Assembly: GCA_049694275.1 (NCBI GenBank)
Contig: JBAVQS010000251.1
Coordinates: 1 to 10,123 of the forward strand
Direction of reading: 5' to 3'
Source of the DNA: JBAVQS01 sp049694275
Lineage (GTDB): Bacteria; Chloroflexota; Anaerolineae; UBA4142; SHND01
Length of the DNA: 10,123 bases
In this document: positions 1 to 7,005 of the stretch, piece after piece
How the letters are laid out: each line of letters starts with the position of its first letter
How positions within the stretch are numbered: position 1 is the first letter of the stretch
Translations under genes and position numbers: made by a program
Notes under the pieces: model-generated
Databases searched by the model: none
What the model was told of the DNA's origin: nothing
Seen by the model: the letters and a program-made list of their open reading frames with translations, nothing else

Positions 1-67
1 ACTGGTATCCGAACATCTATTCTATTTGCATTATAACATACATCGGGCGTTTGCCGGAAAGTGGGTT

Positions 68-98
68 TTGCGTGCTATTGGCGCACCGGACGTATAAT
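68..98 (+). promoter_or_regulatory. Putative promoter of the hydrolase-natAB unit
   Basis: An exact TATAAT lies at 93-98, about 50 bases ahead of the chosen hydrolase start. The -35 side is poor: the best candidate, TTGCGT at 68-73, leaves a 19-base spacer. The TATAAT match is the main evidence, supported by the same box standing ahead of three other units here. Transcription would start near 105, which excludes upstream in-frame starts for the hydrolase. Confidence 0.45.
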
Positions 99-147
99 AG
101 AGCGCCTATTCAGAAATGGGCGTCGCGAGTCGTTAACGAGGTTACGC

Positions 148-1644
148 ATGAGGCCAAATGCAATCACTCAAACCTGGGTCCGGGGCCTGCTCCTGCTCCT
201 GTTCGTGATCACCGCCGCCGGATGCCAGCAGGTGCTTCAGCCGGCGCCGGCGCGTGCGCCATCGACGGTGCAACTGACGCCGTGCCAGCTCGCGTCCTCC
301 GACGCGTCCGTGCATCTGGCGGCCCGGTGCGGCAAGATGACCGTGTACGAGAATCGCGCCGCCCAATCCGGCCGGCAGATTGATTTGAACCTGGCGGTGA
401 TACCCGCCATCAGCCGCAACCCCGCGCCCGATGCGCTGTTTTTGATTGCGGGCGGACCGGGCGACTCGGCGACGCGCAGCTTTGTCGTCCTCTTTTCCGC
501 CTTTCGCCAGGAGAATGAGAAACGCGATATCGTCCTTGTCGACCAGCGCGGCGCGGGCGATTCGCACCGGCTCGACTGCCCCGCGGAAAGCGATTCAGAA
601 GATGCGGCGGCGGTCCGGGCCTGGGCGGCCGACTGCGTCAAACGACTCGACGCCGACCTGCGATTCTATACCACGATGGATGCGATCGGCGACCTCGACC
701 AGGTGCGGGCGGCGCTTGGGTACCCGCAGGTCAATCTCTACGGGGTTTCGTATGGCACGCGCGTCGTCCAGGCTTATATGGCCCGCTATCCCGACCGGGT
801 CCGCACTGCCACGCTCGACGGCGTCGTGTCGCCCGACCGGCCGATCGGCCTCACGGTGTCGACCGATGCCCAGCGCGCGCTGGACCTGATATTCGCGCGG
901 TGCGCGGCAGACCCGGCATGCCACGATGCGTTTCCCGACCCGGCCGGCGACCTGGCGGCGCTCCTCGCCCGCGTGGATCAGGCCCCGGCGACAGTGACGG
1001 TCGATGACCCGGTAACCGGCAAGCCGACCCCGGTCACGCTGACCCGCAGCAAGCTGGCCTCTACGATTCAACTCTATAGCTATGCGCCCGAGACCGCGGC
1101 GTTGATTCCGCTGCTGCTCCGCGCCGCCCGCGCCTCGAATGATTTTACCCGGTTCGCTTCCCAGTGGCTCTATCTCTCCAGTCAGCTCGGCGACATCAGC
1201 ACGCCGATGCATGACTCGGTGCTCTGCGCGGAAGACGTTCCGTATTACGGTGAAATCAGCGCGGCCACGGTGGACGCAGAAAAGCGCGGCTATCTCGGCC
1301 CATCTTTTACCGAGCTTGCGCAGTTGTGCCAGGCGTGGCTGGTAACCCCGGTCCCCGCGGAATTCAAACGGTCTGTCACCTCCACCGTTCCCACCCTCCT
1401 CCTTTCCGGCGAGGCGGATCCGATCACGCCGCCCGCGAATGCGGAACAGGTCGCCGCGCATCTCTCGTCCAGCCTGCAACTGGTTGCGCCCGGAGAGGGA
1501 CACAGCATTATCATTCGCGGCTGTGTTTACAAGCTCGTCGCCCGCTTTATCGAACAGGGAACGGTCCAGGGACTGGCGACGGACTGTGTTCAGGAGATCA
1601 AGCCGATGCCCTTCTTTCTCAGTTTCACCGGAACTGCGCCCTGA
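148..1644 (+). CDS. Lipoprotein alpha/beta hydrolase, tripeptidyl-aminopeptidase-like
   Basis: A 498-residue predicted secreted lipoprotein of the alpha/beta-hydrolase superfamily, closest in layout to the tripeptidyl aminopeptidase/proline iminopeptidase group with a C-terminal TAP-like domain. A hydrophobic stretch at residues 13-25 ends in TAAGC, so Cys26 is the likely lipidated residue. AGGPG (101-105) corresponds to the HGGPG oxyanion-hole motif. GVSYG (199-203) gives nucleophile Ser201, Asp423 in SGEADP is the probable acid, and His452 in GEGHS completes the triad. Several cysteines suggest disulfides, consistent with export. The ATG at 148 is chosen because the frame has no other start codon between the predicted transcript start and 148, and GAGG lies at 138-141. 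The frame stays open upstream to 61 but that part precedes the TATAAT box. natA follows after 26 bases. Peptide substrates are inferred from the family; an esterase is possible. Confidence 0.9.
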   Translation: MRPNAITQTWVRGLLLLLFVITAAGCQQVLQPAPARAPSTVQLTPCQLASSDASVHLAARCGKMTVYENRAAQSGRQIDLNLAVIPAISRNPAPDALFLIAGGPGDSATRSFVVLFSAFRQENEKRDIVLVDQRGAGDSHRLDCPAESDSEDAAAVRAWAADCVKRLDADLRFYTTMDAIGDLDQVRAALGYPQVNLYGVSYGTRVVQAYMARYPDRVRTATLDGVVSPDRPIGLTVSTDAQRALDLIFARCAADPACHDAFPDPAGDLAALLARVDQAPATVTVDDPVTGKPTPVTLTRSKLASTIQLYSYAPETAALIPLLLRAARASNDFTRFASQWLYLSSQLGDISTPMHDSVLCAEDVPYYGEISAATVDAEKRGYLGPSFTELAQLCQAWLVTPVPAEFKRSVTSTVPTLLLSGEADPITPPANAEQVAAHLSSSLQLVAPGEGHSIIIRGCVYKLVARFIEQGTVQGLATDCVQEIKPMPFFLSFTGTAP

Positions 1645-1670
1645 CGCGCGCTCCGGCCAGGTCGTTTGAT

Positions 1671-2402
1671 ATGATTCAGGTACAGGACCTCCACAAATCG
1701 TTTGGCAAGGTGACGGCGCTGGAGCGTGTGACCTTTACCGCTCCGGACGGGCAGATCACCGGCTTGCTCGGGCCGAACGGCGCGGGCAAGACAACCACCC
1801 TCCGCATTCTCTATACCGTGCTCAAGCCGGACCGCGGCTCGGCCCGAATCGACGGGCACGACACGGCTACGGAGGCGCGCGCCGTCCAGCGCTGCATCGG
1901 CGCTCTGCCGGACAGCCATGGCATTTATCCCCGGTTGACGGCGCGGGAGAATATTCGCTACTATGGACAACTGCATGGGCTGGCGGGGACGCAGTTAGAA
2001 AAGAGTATTGACGACCTGATTGCCCTCCTCGACATGCAAGCCATTGCCGACCGCCGCGCCGAGGGTTTTTCCAACGGCGAGCGGCTCAAGGTCGCCATCG
2101 GCCGGGCGCTGGTCCACCGGCCCCAGAATGTGCTGCTCGACGAGCCGACGAACGGGCTCGACGTGATGAGCACGCGCGCCATGCGCACCATCATTCGCCG
2201 GCTCCGCGACGACGGCAAGACGGTGCTCTTTTCCAGTCACATCATGCAGGAGGTATCGGCTTTGTGCGACCAGATCGTCGTGATCGCACGAGGCCAGGTC
2301 GCCGCATGTGGGACCTCCGACGAACTGCGGCGGACAAACGGAGAACCCAATCTCGAAGACGCCTTTGTTCGCATTATCGGCTCGGAAGAGGGGTTGCAGT
2401 AA
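1671..2402 (+). CDS. natA: ABC transporter ATP-binding protein, NatA type
   Basis: A 243-residue cytoplasmic ATPase that would power the permease encoded next to it. Walker A is GPNGAGKT (34-41), the signature is FSNGE (133-137, a weakened LSGGQ), Walker B is VLLDEP (154-159) with catalytic Glu158, the D-loop GLD is at 162-164 and the switch His is His190. Where most ABC ATPases have the Q-loop glutamine this one reads LPDSHGIYPRLT. A missing glutamine with a following LTARENI stretch is usual for the NatA/ABC-2 exporter group. The frame is open upstream to 1326, but that part overlaps the hydrolase and is a shadow; ATG 1671 starts the normal domain. The ribosome site is weak (CAGG about 10 bases upstream), so coupling to the hydrolase is likely. 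NatA in Bacillus exports sodium; the substrate here is unknown. Confidence 0.92.
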   Translation: MIQVQDLHKSFGKVTALERVTFTAPDGQITGLLGPNGAGKTTTLRILYTVLKPDRGSARIDGHDTATEARAVQRCIGALPDSHGIYPRLTARENIRYYGQLHGLAGTQLEKSIDDLIALLDMQAIADRRAEGFSNGERLKVAIGRALVHRPQNVLLDEPTNGLDVMSTRAMRTIIRRLRDDGKTVLFSSHIMQEVSALCDQIVVIARGQVAACGTSDELRRTNGEPNLEDAFVRIIGSEEGLQ

Positions 2403-3577
2403 TGATGGACCGTATCGCCGTGATTTTCAAAAAAGAGGTCGTGGACAACCTCCGCGATCGCAAGACCCTGGCCGGTTCACTCTTTTCCCCGATCCTCGGA
2501 CCACTGATGATGCTGGTCCTGTTCAGTGTGCTGACCTCGACGCTGGCGACCAGCGTGGAAAAACCGCTCTCCCTGCCGGTGGTCGGCGCAGAGAACGCTC
2601 CCGCGCTCGTCCAGTTCCTCGCCCAGAACGGCGCAACCATTCAATCGGCGCCGGCCGATCCTGAGGCCGCGGTGCGCGAGGGAAATGCCGAAGTGGTGCT
2701 GGTGATTCCGCCGGATTACGGCAAAGCGTTCACGACGGGACAGCCGGCGTCCGTGCGTCTCATCATTGACCAATCGCGCCAGACGGCGCTGGTCTCCATC
2801 GAGCGCGCCCGGCAGTTGCTGAGCGGGTATAGCCGGGAGGTGGGGGACTTACGGTTGCTCACGCGCGGCGTGGATCCGAACGTGGCGCTGGCGCTGGCGG
2901 TTCAAGAGACGAATGTCGCCACCCCGCAGAGCCAGGCATCCCTCTTTCTCAACATCCTGCCCTACTTTATCATCTTTGCCATTTTTGCCGGGGGCATGTC
3001 CCTGGTCATCGACACGATTGCCGGCGAGCGCGAGCGCGGGTCGCTCGAACCGCTCCTCATCAACCCCGTCGCCCGGAGCGAGTTCATTCTCGGCAAGCTG
3101 GCGGCGGCCCTCGTCTTTACCACCTTTGCGTTGATCGAGTCGCTGGTGGCGTTCTATGTGGTGCTCAACCTGCTCCCCACCGAAGCGCTGGGCATCCAGA
3201 TCGGTCTGGGCCTTGACGCGCTCGGCCTGATTTTGCTCATCGCGCTTCCGATCGTCCTCGTCGCCTGTGCGCTCCAGATGATTATTGCCACCTTTACCAA
3301 AAGTTTCAAGGAGGCGCAGAACTATCTGGGCCTGCTCCCGCTGATTCCTGCCCTCCCCGGCATGCTGCTCGGGTTTATGCCCATCAAGGCGCAGCTCTGG
3401 ATGATGTTCATCCCCACCCTCGGTCAGCAGTTCCTCATCAACCAGGTGATGCGCGGCGAGACGCTCGCGCCGCTCCATATCCTCGTCTCGGCGGTCTCAA
3501 CCCTGGTTCTGGGCGCGCTGTGCGTGGTTGTCGCCATCAAGGTGTACGAGCGCGAGCAGGTGCTTGTGGGGAGATAA
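2402..3577 (+). CDS. natB: ABC-2 type permease, NatB type
   Basis: A 391-residue membrane partner of the ATPase just upstream. One membrane helix (about 28-49) is followed by an extracytoplasmic domain of roughly 130 residues and then about five helices (near 182-205, 233-258, 272-296, 306-326 and 355-380). The stretch GERERGSLEPLLINP (208-222), between helices 2 and 3, is the conserved cytoplasmic motif of NatB-like ABC-2 exporters. The start ATG shares its A with the TAA stop of the ATPase gene (TAATG), a typical translational coupling, and GAGGGG lies about 8 bases upstream; a second ATG at 2405 is an equally usable start. The frame extends upstream to 2264 only as a shadow of the ATPase gene. 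Its 3' end contains the -35 box of the following importer unit. Cargo cannot be told from sequence. Confidence 0.9.
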   Translation: MMDRIAVIFKKEVVDNLRDRKTLAGSLFSPILGPLMMLVLFSVLTSTLATSVEKPLSLPVVGAENAPALVQFLAQNGATIQSAPADPEAAVREGNAEVVLVIPPDYGKAFTTGQPASVRLIIDQSRQTALVSIERARQLLSGYSREVGDLRLLTRGVDPNVALALAVQETNVATPQSQASLFLNILPYFIIFAIFAGGMSLVIDTIAGERERGSLEPLLINPVARSEFILGKLAAALVFTTFALIESLVAFYVVLNLLPTEALGIQIGLGLDALGLILLIALPIVLVACALQMIIATFTKSFKEAQNYLGLLPLIPALPGMLLGFMPIKAQLWMMFIPTLGQQFLINQVMRGETLAPLHILVSAVSTLVLGALCVVVAIKVYEREQVLVGR

Positions 3578-3592
3578 AAGCGCGTGTATAAT
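3564..3592 (+). promoter_or_regulatory. Promoter of the sugar-importer unit
   Basis: TTGTGG (3564-3569) and an exact TATAAT (3587-3592) are separated by 17 bases, the optimal sigma-70 type spacing. The -35 box lies inside the last codons of natB and the -10 box just past its stop, so the importer can be transcribed separately from natAB. The start of transcription is predicted near 3599. Confidence 0.6.
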
Positions 3593-3598
3593 TGTGCA

Positions 3599-3623
3599 GC
3601 CGGGCGTCATTGGGATGCCCGGC
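3599..3623 (+). promoter_or_regulatory. Inverted repeat at the predicted transcript start
   Basis: GCCGGGC at 3599-3605 pairs with GCCCGGC at 3617-3623, and one G:U plus two further pairs extend the stem to 10 bp around a 5-base loop. It begins at the predicted +1. Two roles are plausible: an operator for a sugar-responsive repressor (LacI-family operators often sit here) or a 5' hairpin that stabilises the messenger. No T-run follows, so a terminator for natAB is unlikely. Confidence 0.5.
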
Positions 3624-3656
3624 GAGATCGCAAGAATCGCAAATGGAGGCATACCG

Positions 3657-5027
3657 ATGCTTGATCACTCGTCCCGCTCCGCGCGGGGAATCCTGCTCTT
3701 GCTCTTGATCCTCTCGCTCCTCTCGGCGCTCGTCGCCTGCAACACCGGCGCGGCTACCCAGACCGCTGCCCCGCCCACCGCGGCGCCCGCTGCCACCTCG
3801 GCCCCGGCCTCGACCGGACCGGTCACCTTGACCTTTTACTATCCCATTGCCGTACCCGGGCCGATTACCCAGGTCATCGATGGGTACATTCAGAAATTCC
3901 AGCAGCAGAACCCGAACATCAAGGTGAACGCCGTCCTCTCCGGCGGCTATCCCGACACGCTGACCAAAATTCAGACGACCATCAAGGGGGGCGGGACCCC
4001 GCCCGATGTCGCGGTGCTCCTCTCCACCGATCTGTACAGCCTCGTCGATTCGGATGCCATCACGCCGCTCGACGACTATGTCAAAGCTGCGGGCGGCGAT
4101 TCGTTCACGGGCGACTTCCAGCCCGCGTTCCTCGCCAACTCGAACTATCAGAACCACATCTGGAGTCTCCCCTTCCAGCGCTCGACGCCGGTCCTCTATT
4201 ACAACAAGGACCTGTTCAAGGCGGCCGGGCTCGATCCCGAAAAAGCGCCGGCGACCTACCAGGAGATGGTCGACGCCGCCAAAAAACTGACCAAGCCGGA
4301 TGGCTCGCAGTGGGGCATCGAGGTTTCGTCGGACGGCATTCCCTACTGGCTATTCCAGTGCTTTGTCATCGGCAACGGCGGGAACGTCGTGACCCCCGGC
4401 GTGGCGAACAAGGTCAACTTTAACGGCCCCGAAGTGGTCAAGGCGCTCCAGAACGAAGCGGACCTTGCCAACACCACCAAGGTGATGCCGACGGGCATCC
4501 TGGCGTGGGCCAACATGCCGAACGATTTCGTGAACGGCAAGGCCGCGATGATCTATCACTCGAGCGGCTCGCTCGCCAACATCCTCAAGCAGGCCAAGTT
4601 CCCGGTCGGCGTGGCGTTCCCGGTCGGCGACAAGGGCTATGGCGCTCCGACCGGCGGCGGCAACATGTACATCCTCAAGGGCATCCCGGCGGACCGCCAG
4701 GCCGCGGCCTTCAAGTTCATCCAGTTCATGACCTCGACCGACATCCAGGCGGACTGGAGCATCAACACCGGCTATATCGCCTCGCGCAAGTCCGCCTATG
4801 ACACCCAGGCGATGAAGGACTATATCGCCAAGACGCCGCAGGCGGCGGTGGGACGCGATTACCTGAAATACGCGCAGGCCGAGCTCGCGACACACAACAA
4901 CGCCCAGGTCCAGAAATTCCTCGGCGACGCCGTCCAGGCGGTCATCACCGGCAAGAGCGATCCGGCGGCCGCGTTGAACGACGCCCAGACCAAGGCGACG
5001 CAGTTGCTCTCCCAGTTCAAAGACTAG
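3657..5027 (+). CDS. Lipoprotein solute-binding protein of a carbohydrate ABC importer (UgpB-like)
   Basis: A 456-residue extracellular family 1 solute-binding protein that would deliver a sugar or glycerol-phosphate-type ligand to the two permeases encoded next. The signal peptide has a long hydrophobic core (11-26) and the lipobox LVAC, making Cys28 the lipidated residue. A low-complexity Ala/Pro/Thr linker (about 30-55) tethers the domain to the membrane. The mature domain starts at VTLTFYYP. The stretch GGYPDTLTK (96-104) followed by TPPDVAVL, GGGNMYILKG (near 339-348) and a late QADWSINTGYIASR segment resemble UgpB-type proteins, but the exact ligand cannot be read. ATG 3657 has TGGAGG 7 bases upstream (3644-3649), which decides the start; the frame upstream to 3528 runs into natB. 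A 15-bp hairpin follows and probably keeps this gene more highly expressed than the permeases. Confidence 0.93.
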   Translation: MLDHSSRSARGILLLLLILSLLSALVACNTGAATQTAAPPTAAPAATSAPASTGPVTLTFYYPIAVPGPITQVIDGYIQKFQQQNPNIKVNAVLSGGYPDTLTKIQTTIKGGGTPPDVAVLLSTDLYSLVDSDAITPLDDYVKAAGGDSFTGDFQPAFLANSNYQNHIWSLPFQRSTPVLYYNKDLFKAAGLDPEKAPATYQEMVDAAKKLTKPDGSQWGIEVSSDGIPYWLFQCFVIGNGGNVVTPGVANKVNFNGPEVVKALQNEADLANTTKVMPTGILAWANMPNDFVNGKAAMIYHSSGSLANILKQAKFPVGVAFPVGDKGYGAPTGGGNMYILKGIPADRQAAAFKFIQFMTSTDIQADWSINTGYIASRKSAYDTQAMKDYIAKTPQAAVGRDYLKYAQAELATHNNAQVQKFLGDAVQAVITGKSDPAAALNDAQTKATQLLSQFKD

Positions 5028-5034
5028 CTTTGTG

Positions 5035-5069
5035 AGACCCGAAGGGTTTGGAAAAAACCCTTCGGGTCT
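5035..5069 (+). promoter_or_regulatory. Perfect 15-bp intra-operon hairpin
   Basis: The 15 bases at 5035-5049 (AGACCCGAAGGGTTT) are the exact reverse complement of 5055-5069, with a 5-base loop GGAAA. It fills the 51-base gap between the binding protein and the first permease. No T-run follows on either strand, so it is not a canonical intrinsic terminator. Hairpins at this place in importer operons (for example malE-malF) protect the upstream message and raise binding protein over permease; that role is inferred here. Confidence 0.8.
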
Positions 5070-5078
5070 ATCCCCACG

Positions 5079-5978
5079 ATGAATGTCACGATAAAACGGC
5101 GCCGGTTCCAACCCGGCGCCACCGCACTACCGTATCTCCTCATCCTGCCGACCCTGCTCTTTGTCTCGGTCTTTACGCTCTTTCCGACCCTCCGCGTTTT
5201 CTACGACAGCCTCTTTATCAATAACCAGGCGGTCAAGGTTCCCCAGTTCAACGGGCTCGGCAATTTTCTCACGCTGGCGCAGGACCCAACCTTTCGGCAG
5301 GTCATCGGCAACACCTTTTTGTACGTGGTCGTCACTGTGCCGGTGAGCGTCTTTCTCGCGCTCGTCCTCGCCATCCTGCTCAATCGCAAATTCCGCGCGC
5401 TCGGGTTCTACCGCCTCGCCTTTTTCTATCCAACCGTTCTCCCGATGGTGAGCGCGGCGACGATCTGGTTATTCATGTACACGCCGGGGTATGGGCTGGT
5501 CAATCTCTTGCTCCAGGTGTTTCACATTCCGAGCCAGAACTGGCTGGGCGAGGCGAACCTGGCGCTCATTGCATTCATGATTCTCGGCGTCTGGAAACAG
5601 ACCGGCTATTTCATGATCTTTTACCTGGCCGGCATCCAGGGGCTGCCGCATGAAATCTTTGAGGCGGCCGAGCTGGACGGGGCGGGCGCGGTCTCCCAGG
5701 CGCGCCATCTCACCCTACCGCTGTTGATGGGGACGACGCTGTTCGTCACGACCATCGCGGTAGTGAATGCGTTCGAGACGGTGGACCAGATTTATATCAT
5801 GACCGGCGGCGGGCCGGTGAACGCGACCAACATGCTCCTGTTCCATCTCTGGGAGACACTGTTCAATTTCTACGACACCGGCCAGGCGAGCGCGCTCAGC
5901 GTCATTCTGATCGGGGTGCTCCTCGTCTTTACCGTGACCAACTATATCTATGGCGAGAGGCGGGCGACGTATGAATAA
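5079..5978 (+). CDS. Carbohydrate ABC importer permease, MalF/UgpA type
   Basis: A 299-residue inner-membrane subunit with about six helices (roughly 18-40, 79-101, 113-134, 161-183, 215-237 and 271-291). The cytoplasmic EAA loop, which docks on the ATPase, is clear: EAAELDGAGA at 195-204 ending in LTLPLL (211-216). It forms the translocation pore with the permease encoded next and receives substrate from the upstream binding protein. The ATG at 5079 lies only 9 bases past the 15-bp hairpin and has no convincing Shine-Dalgarno sequence, so initiation may be weak, in keeping with a low permease-to-binding-protein ratio. The last 8 bases overlap the next gene. Gene order binding protein, permease, permease matches ugpBAE and many CUT1 importers. 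The family call is firm; the substrate is not. Confidence 0.94.
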   Translation: MNVTIKRRRFQPGATALPYLLILPTLLFVSVFTLFPTLRVFYDSLFINNQAVKVPQFNGLGNFLTLAQDPTFRQVIGNTFLYVVVTVPVSVFLALVLAILLNRKFRALGFYRLAFFYPTVLPMVSAATIWLFMYTPGYGLVNLLLQVFHIPSQNWLGEANLALIAFMILGVWKQTGYFMIFYLAGIQGLPHEIFEAAELDGAGAVSQARHLTLPLLMGTTLFVTTIAVVNAFETVDQIYIMTGGGPVNATNMLLFHLWETLFNFYDTGQASALSVILIGVLLVFTVTNYIYGERRATYE

Positions 5979-6813
5979 GCGCGGGTTGAATCGCCGCACG
6001 CTTTTGAACTGGCTCGGCCTCGTCGTGCTCGGCCTCATCGCGTTCGGCTGGGCCGTCCCGATCCTCTGGGCGATTGCCGTCTCGGTGCATCCCCCCGAAG
6101 AGGCGCTCAGCGCCAGCAACGCCTGGTTCGGCACGCACCTGACGCTCGAAAACTTTGTCACCGCCTTTAACTTTGCGCCCTTTGGCGTCTATTACCTCAA
6201 CACCATCATCATCGCCTTTGGCATCCTCGCCGTGCAGATCATTACCATCAGCCTGTCCGGATATGCCTTTGCGCGCTATCGCTTTTTCGGCCAGGACGTG
6301 CTCTTTTTCCTCATCCTGCTCCAGTTGATGGTGCCGACCAGCACCCTCATCGTCCCCAACTTTTCGACGATTCGCAGCCTGCACCTGTTCGATACCCAGC
6401 TCGCCGTCATGATCCCCTATTTCGGCTCGGCGCTCGGGACCTTTCTCATGCGCCAGACCTTTAAAACGGTGCCGCGCGATCTGGACGACGCGGCGCGGAT
6501 GGATGGGGCGAACTGGCTGCAGACGCTCTGGTATGTCTATATGCCCGCCGGGCGGCCCGCGCTCATCGCCTTTGCGCTCTCGTCCATCAGCTTTCACTGG
6601 AACGATTTCCTCTGGCCGCTCATCGTCACCAACAGCGCCAACAGCCGCCCGCTCACGGTCGGCCTCGCCGTACTGACCCAGGGGGGCGAGATCGGCGCGC
6701 AGTGGCCGCTCGTGACCGCCGGGACGCTCATCGTTGTCGCGCCCCTGCTCATCCTCTTTCTCATCTTTCAGCGCCAGTTCATCGAGAGCTTTCTCCACTC
6801 AGGAATTAAATAG
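5971..6813 (+). CDS. Carbohydrate ABC importer permease, MalG/UgpE type
   Basis: A 280-residue second permease of the importer. About six membrane helices are visible (near 13-37, 76-98, 109-131, 143-162, 195-218 and 247-267). The EAA-type loop reads DDAARMDGANW (172-182) and is followed by YVYMPAGRPAL (188-198); Asp in place of the first Glu is a conservative variant. Two starts are in frame: ATG 5950, and ATG 5971 which has GAGAGG at 5955-5960 about 10 bases ahead. The second is chosen; it gives an 8-base overlap with the previous gene and the usual short charged N-terminus. The unit ends here without an MsmX/UgpC-type ATPase gene, so a shared ATPase encoded elsewhere must energise it. The final two bases of the stop codon are the first two bases of the heptamer array. 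Confidence 0.93.
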   Translation: MNKRGLNRRTLLNWLGLVVLGLIAFGWAVPILWAIAVSVHPPEEALSASNAWFGTHLTLENFVTAFNFAPFGVYYLNTIIIAFGILAVQIITISLSGYAFARYRFFGQDVLFFLILLQLMVPTSTLIVPNFSTIRSLHLFDTQLAVMIPYFGSALGTFLMRQTFKTVPRDLDDAARMDGANWLQTLWYVYMPAGRPALIAFALSSISFHWNDFLWPLIVTNSANSRPLTVGLAVLTQGGEIGAQWPLVTAGTLIVVAPLLILFLIFQRQFIESFLHSGIK

Positions 6814-6987
6814 GTCACAAGCCGCAGGTCACAAGCCGCAGGTCACAGGCTACAGGCCGCACGTCACAAGTTGCAGGTCACAGGCGGCATGACGCAGGCG
6901 GCAGAGGGCTGAGACTTGCGACCTGCAACCTGTGGCTTGCAACCTGTGGCTTGCAACCTGCGCCTTGCGACTTGAAACCTGTGACCT
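6812..6987. repeat. Heptamer array with inverted second half
   Basis: Fourteen consecutive 7-base units fill 6812-6909, each starting with A and ending with C (consensus A-R-G-Y-Y-R-C; AGGTCAC occurs four times, AAGCCGC twice). After the single base T6910, eleven units at 6911-6987 start with G and end with T and are reverse complements of the same consensus (GCAACCT three times, GTGGCTT twice). The outermost units AGGTCAC (6812-6818) and GTGACCT (6981-6987) pair perfectly, so the whole block could fold into one long imperfect hairpin. In places the units alternate as 14-base pairs. No spacers are present. It fills the gap between the importer and the acylphosphatase and holds no gene. Confidence 0.9.
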
Positions 6988-6999
6988 TTGTGTTATAAT
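6972..6999 (+). promoter_or_regulatory. Promoter of the acylphosphatase unit
   Basis: TTGAAA (6972-6977) and TATAAT (6994-6999) are 16 bases apart. The -35 box spans the junction between the third-last and second-last heptamers of the array, so the promoter is partly built from repeat sequence. The predicted transcript start, 6-7 bases past the -10 box, falls at the GTG start codon at 7006. Confidence 0.65.
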
Positions 7000-7005
7000 C
7001 CGCCC

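Noticed and set aside
30..35. Minus-strand TATAAT (ATTATA on the plus strand) suggesting a divergent promoter
   Set aside because: No -35 partner is visible at a suitable distance, and the gene it would serve lies outside the window.
116..136. Six-codon upstream frame (ATG 116 to TAA 134-136) in the hydrolase leader
   Set aside because: No ribosome binding site and no attenuator-like structure; a frame this short is expected by chance.
2849..3478. Long minus-strand reading frame opposite natB (and similar minus-strand frames elsewhere, such as 595-1503, 4350-5111, 5929-6798 and 7430-8500)
   Set aside because: They mirror strongly supported plus-strand genes and their translations are Arg/Gly/Glu-rich without recognisable domains, as expected for shadows in GC-rich DNA.
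5035..5069. Intrinsic transcription terminator
   Set aside because: The stem is excellent but no T-run follows on either strand, and a co-functional permease gene begins 9 bases later.
6812..6987. CRISPR array
   Set aside because: Units are 7 bases, degenerate and contiguous, with no spacers and no cas genes in the window.
6988..7005. TTG at 6988 as the acylphosphatase start
   Set aside because: It would place the TATAAT promoter box inside the coding region; GTG 7006 gives the normal family N-terminus.
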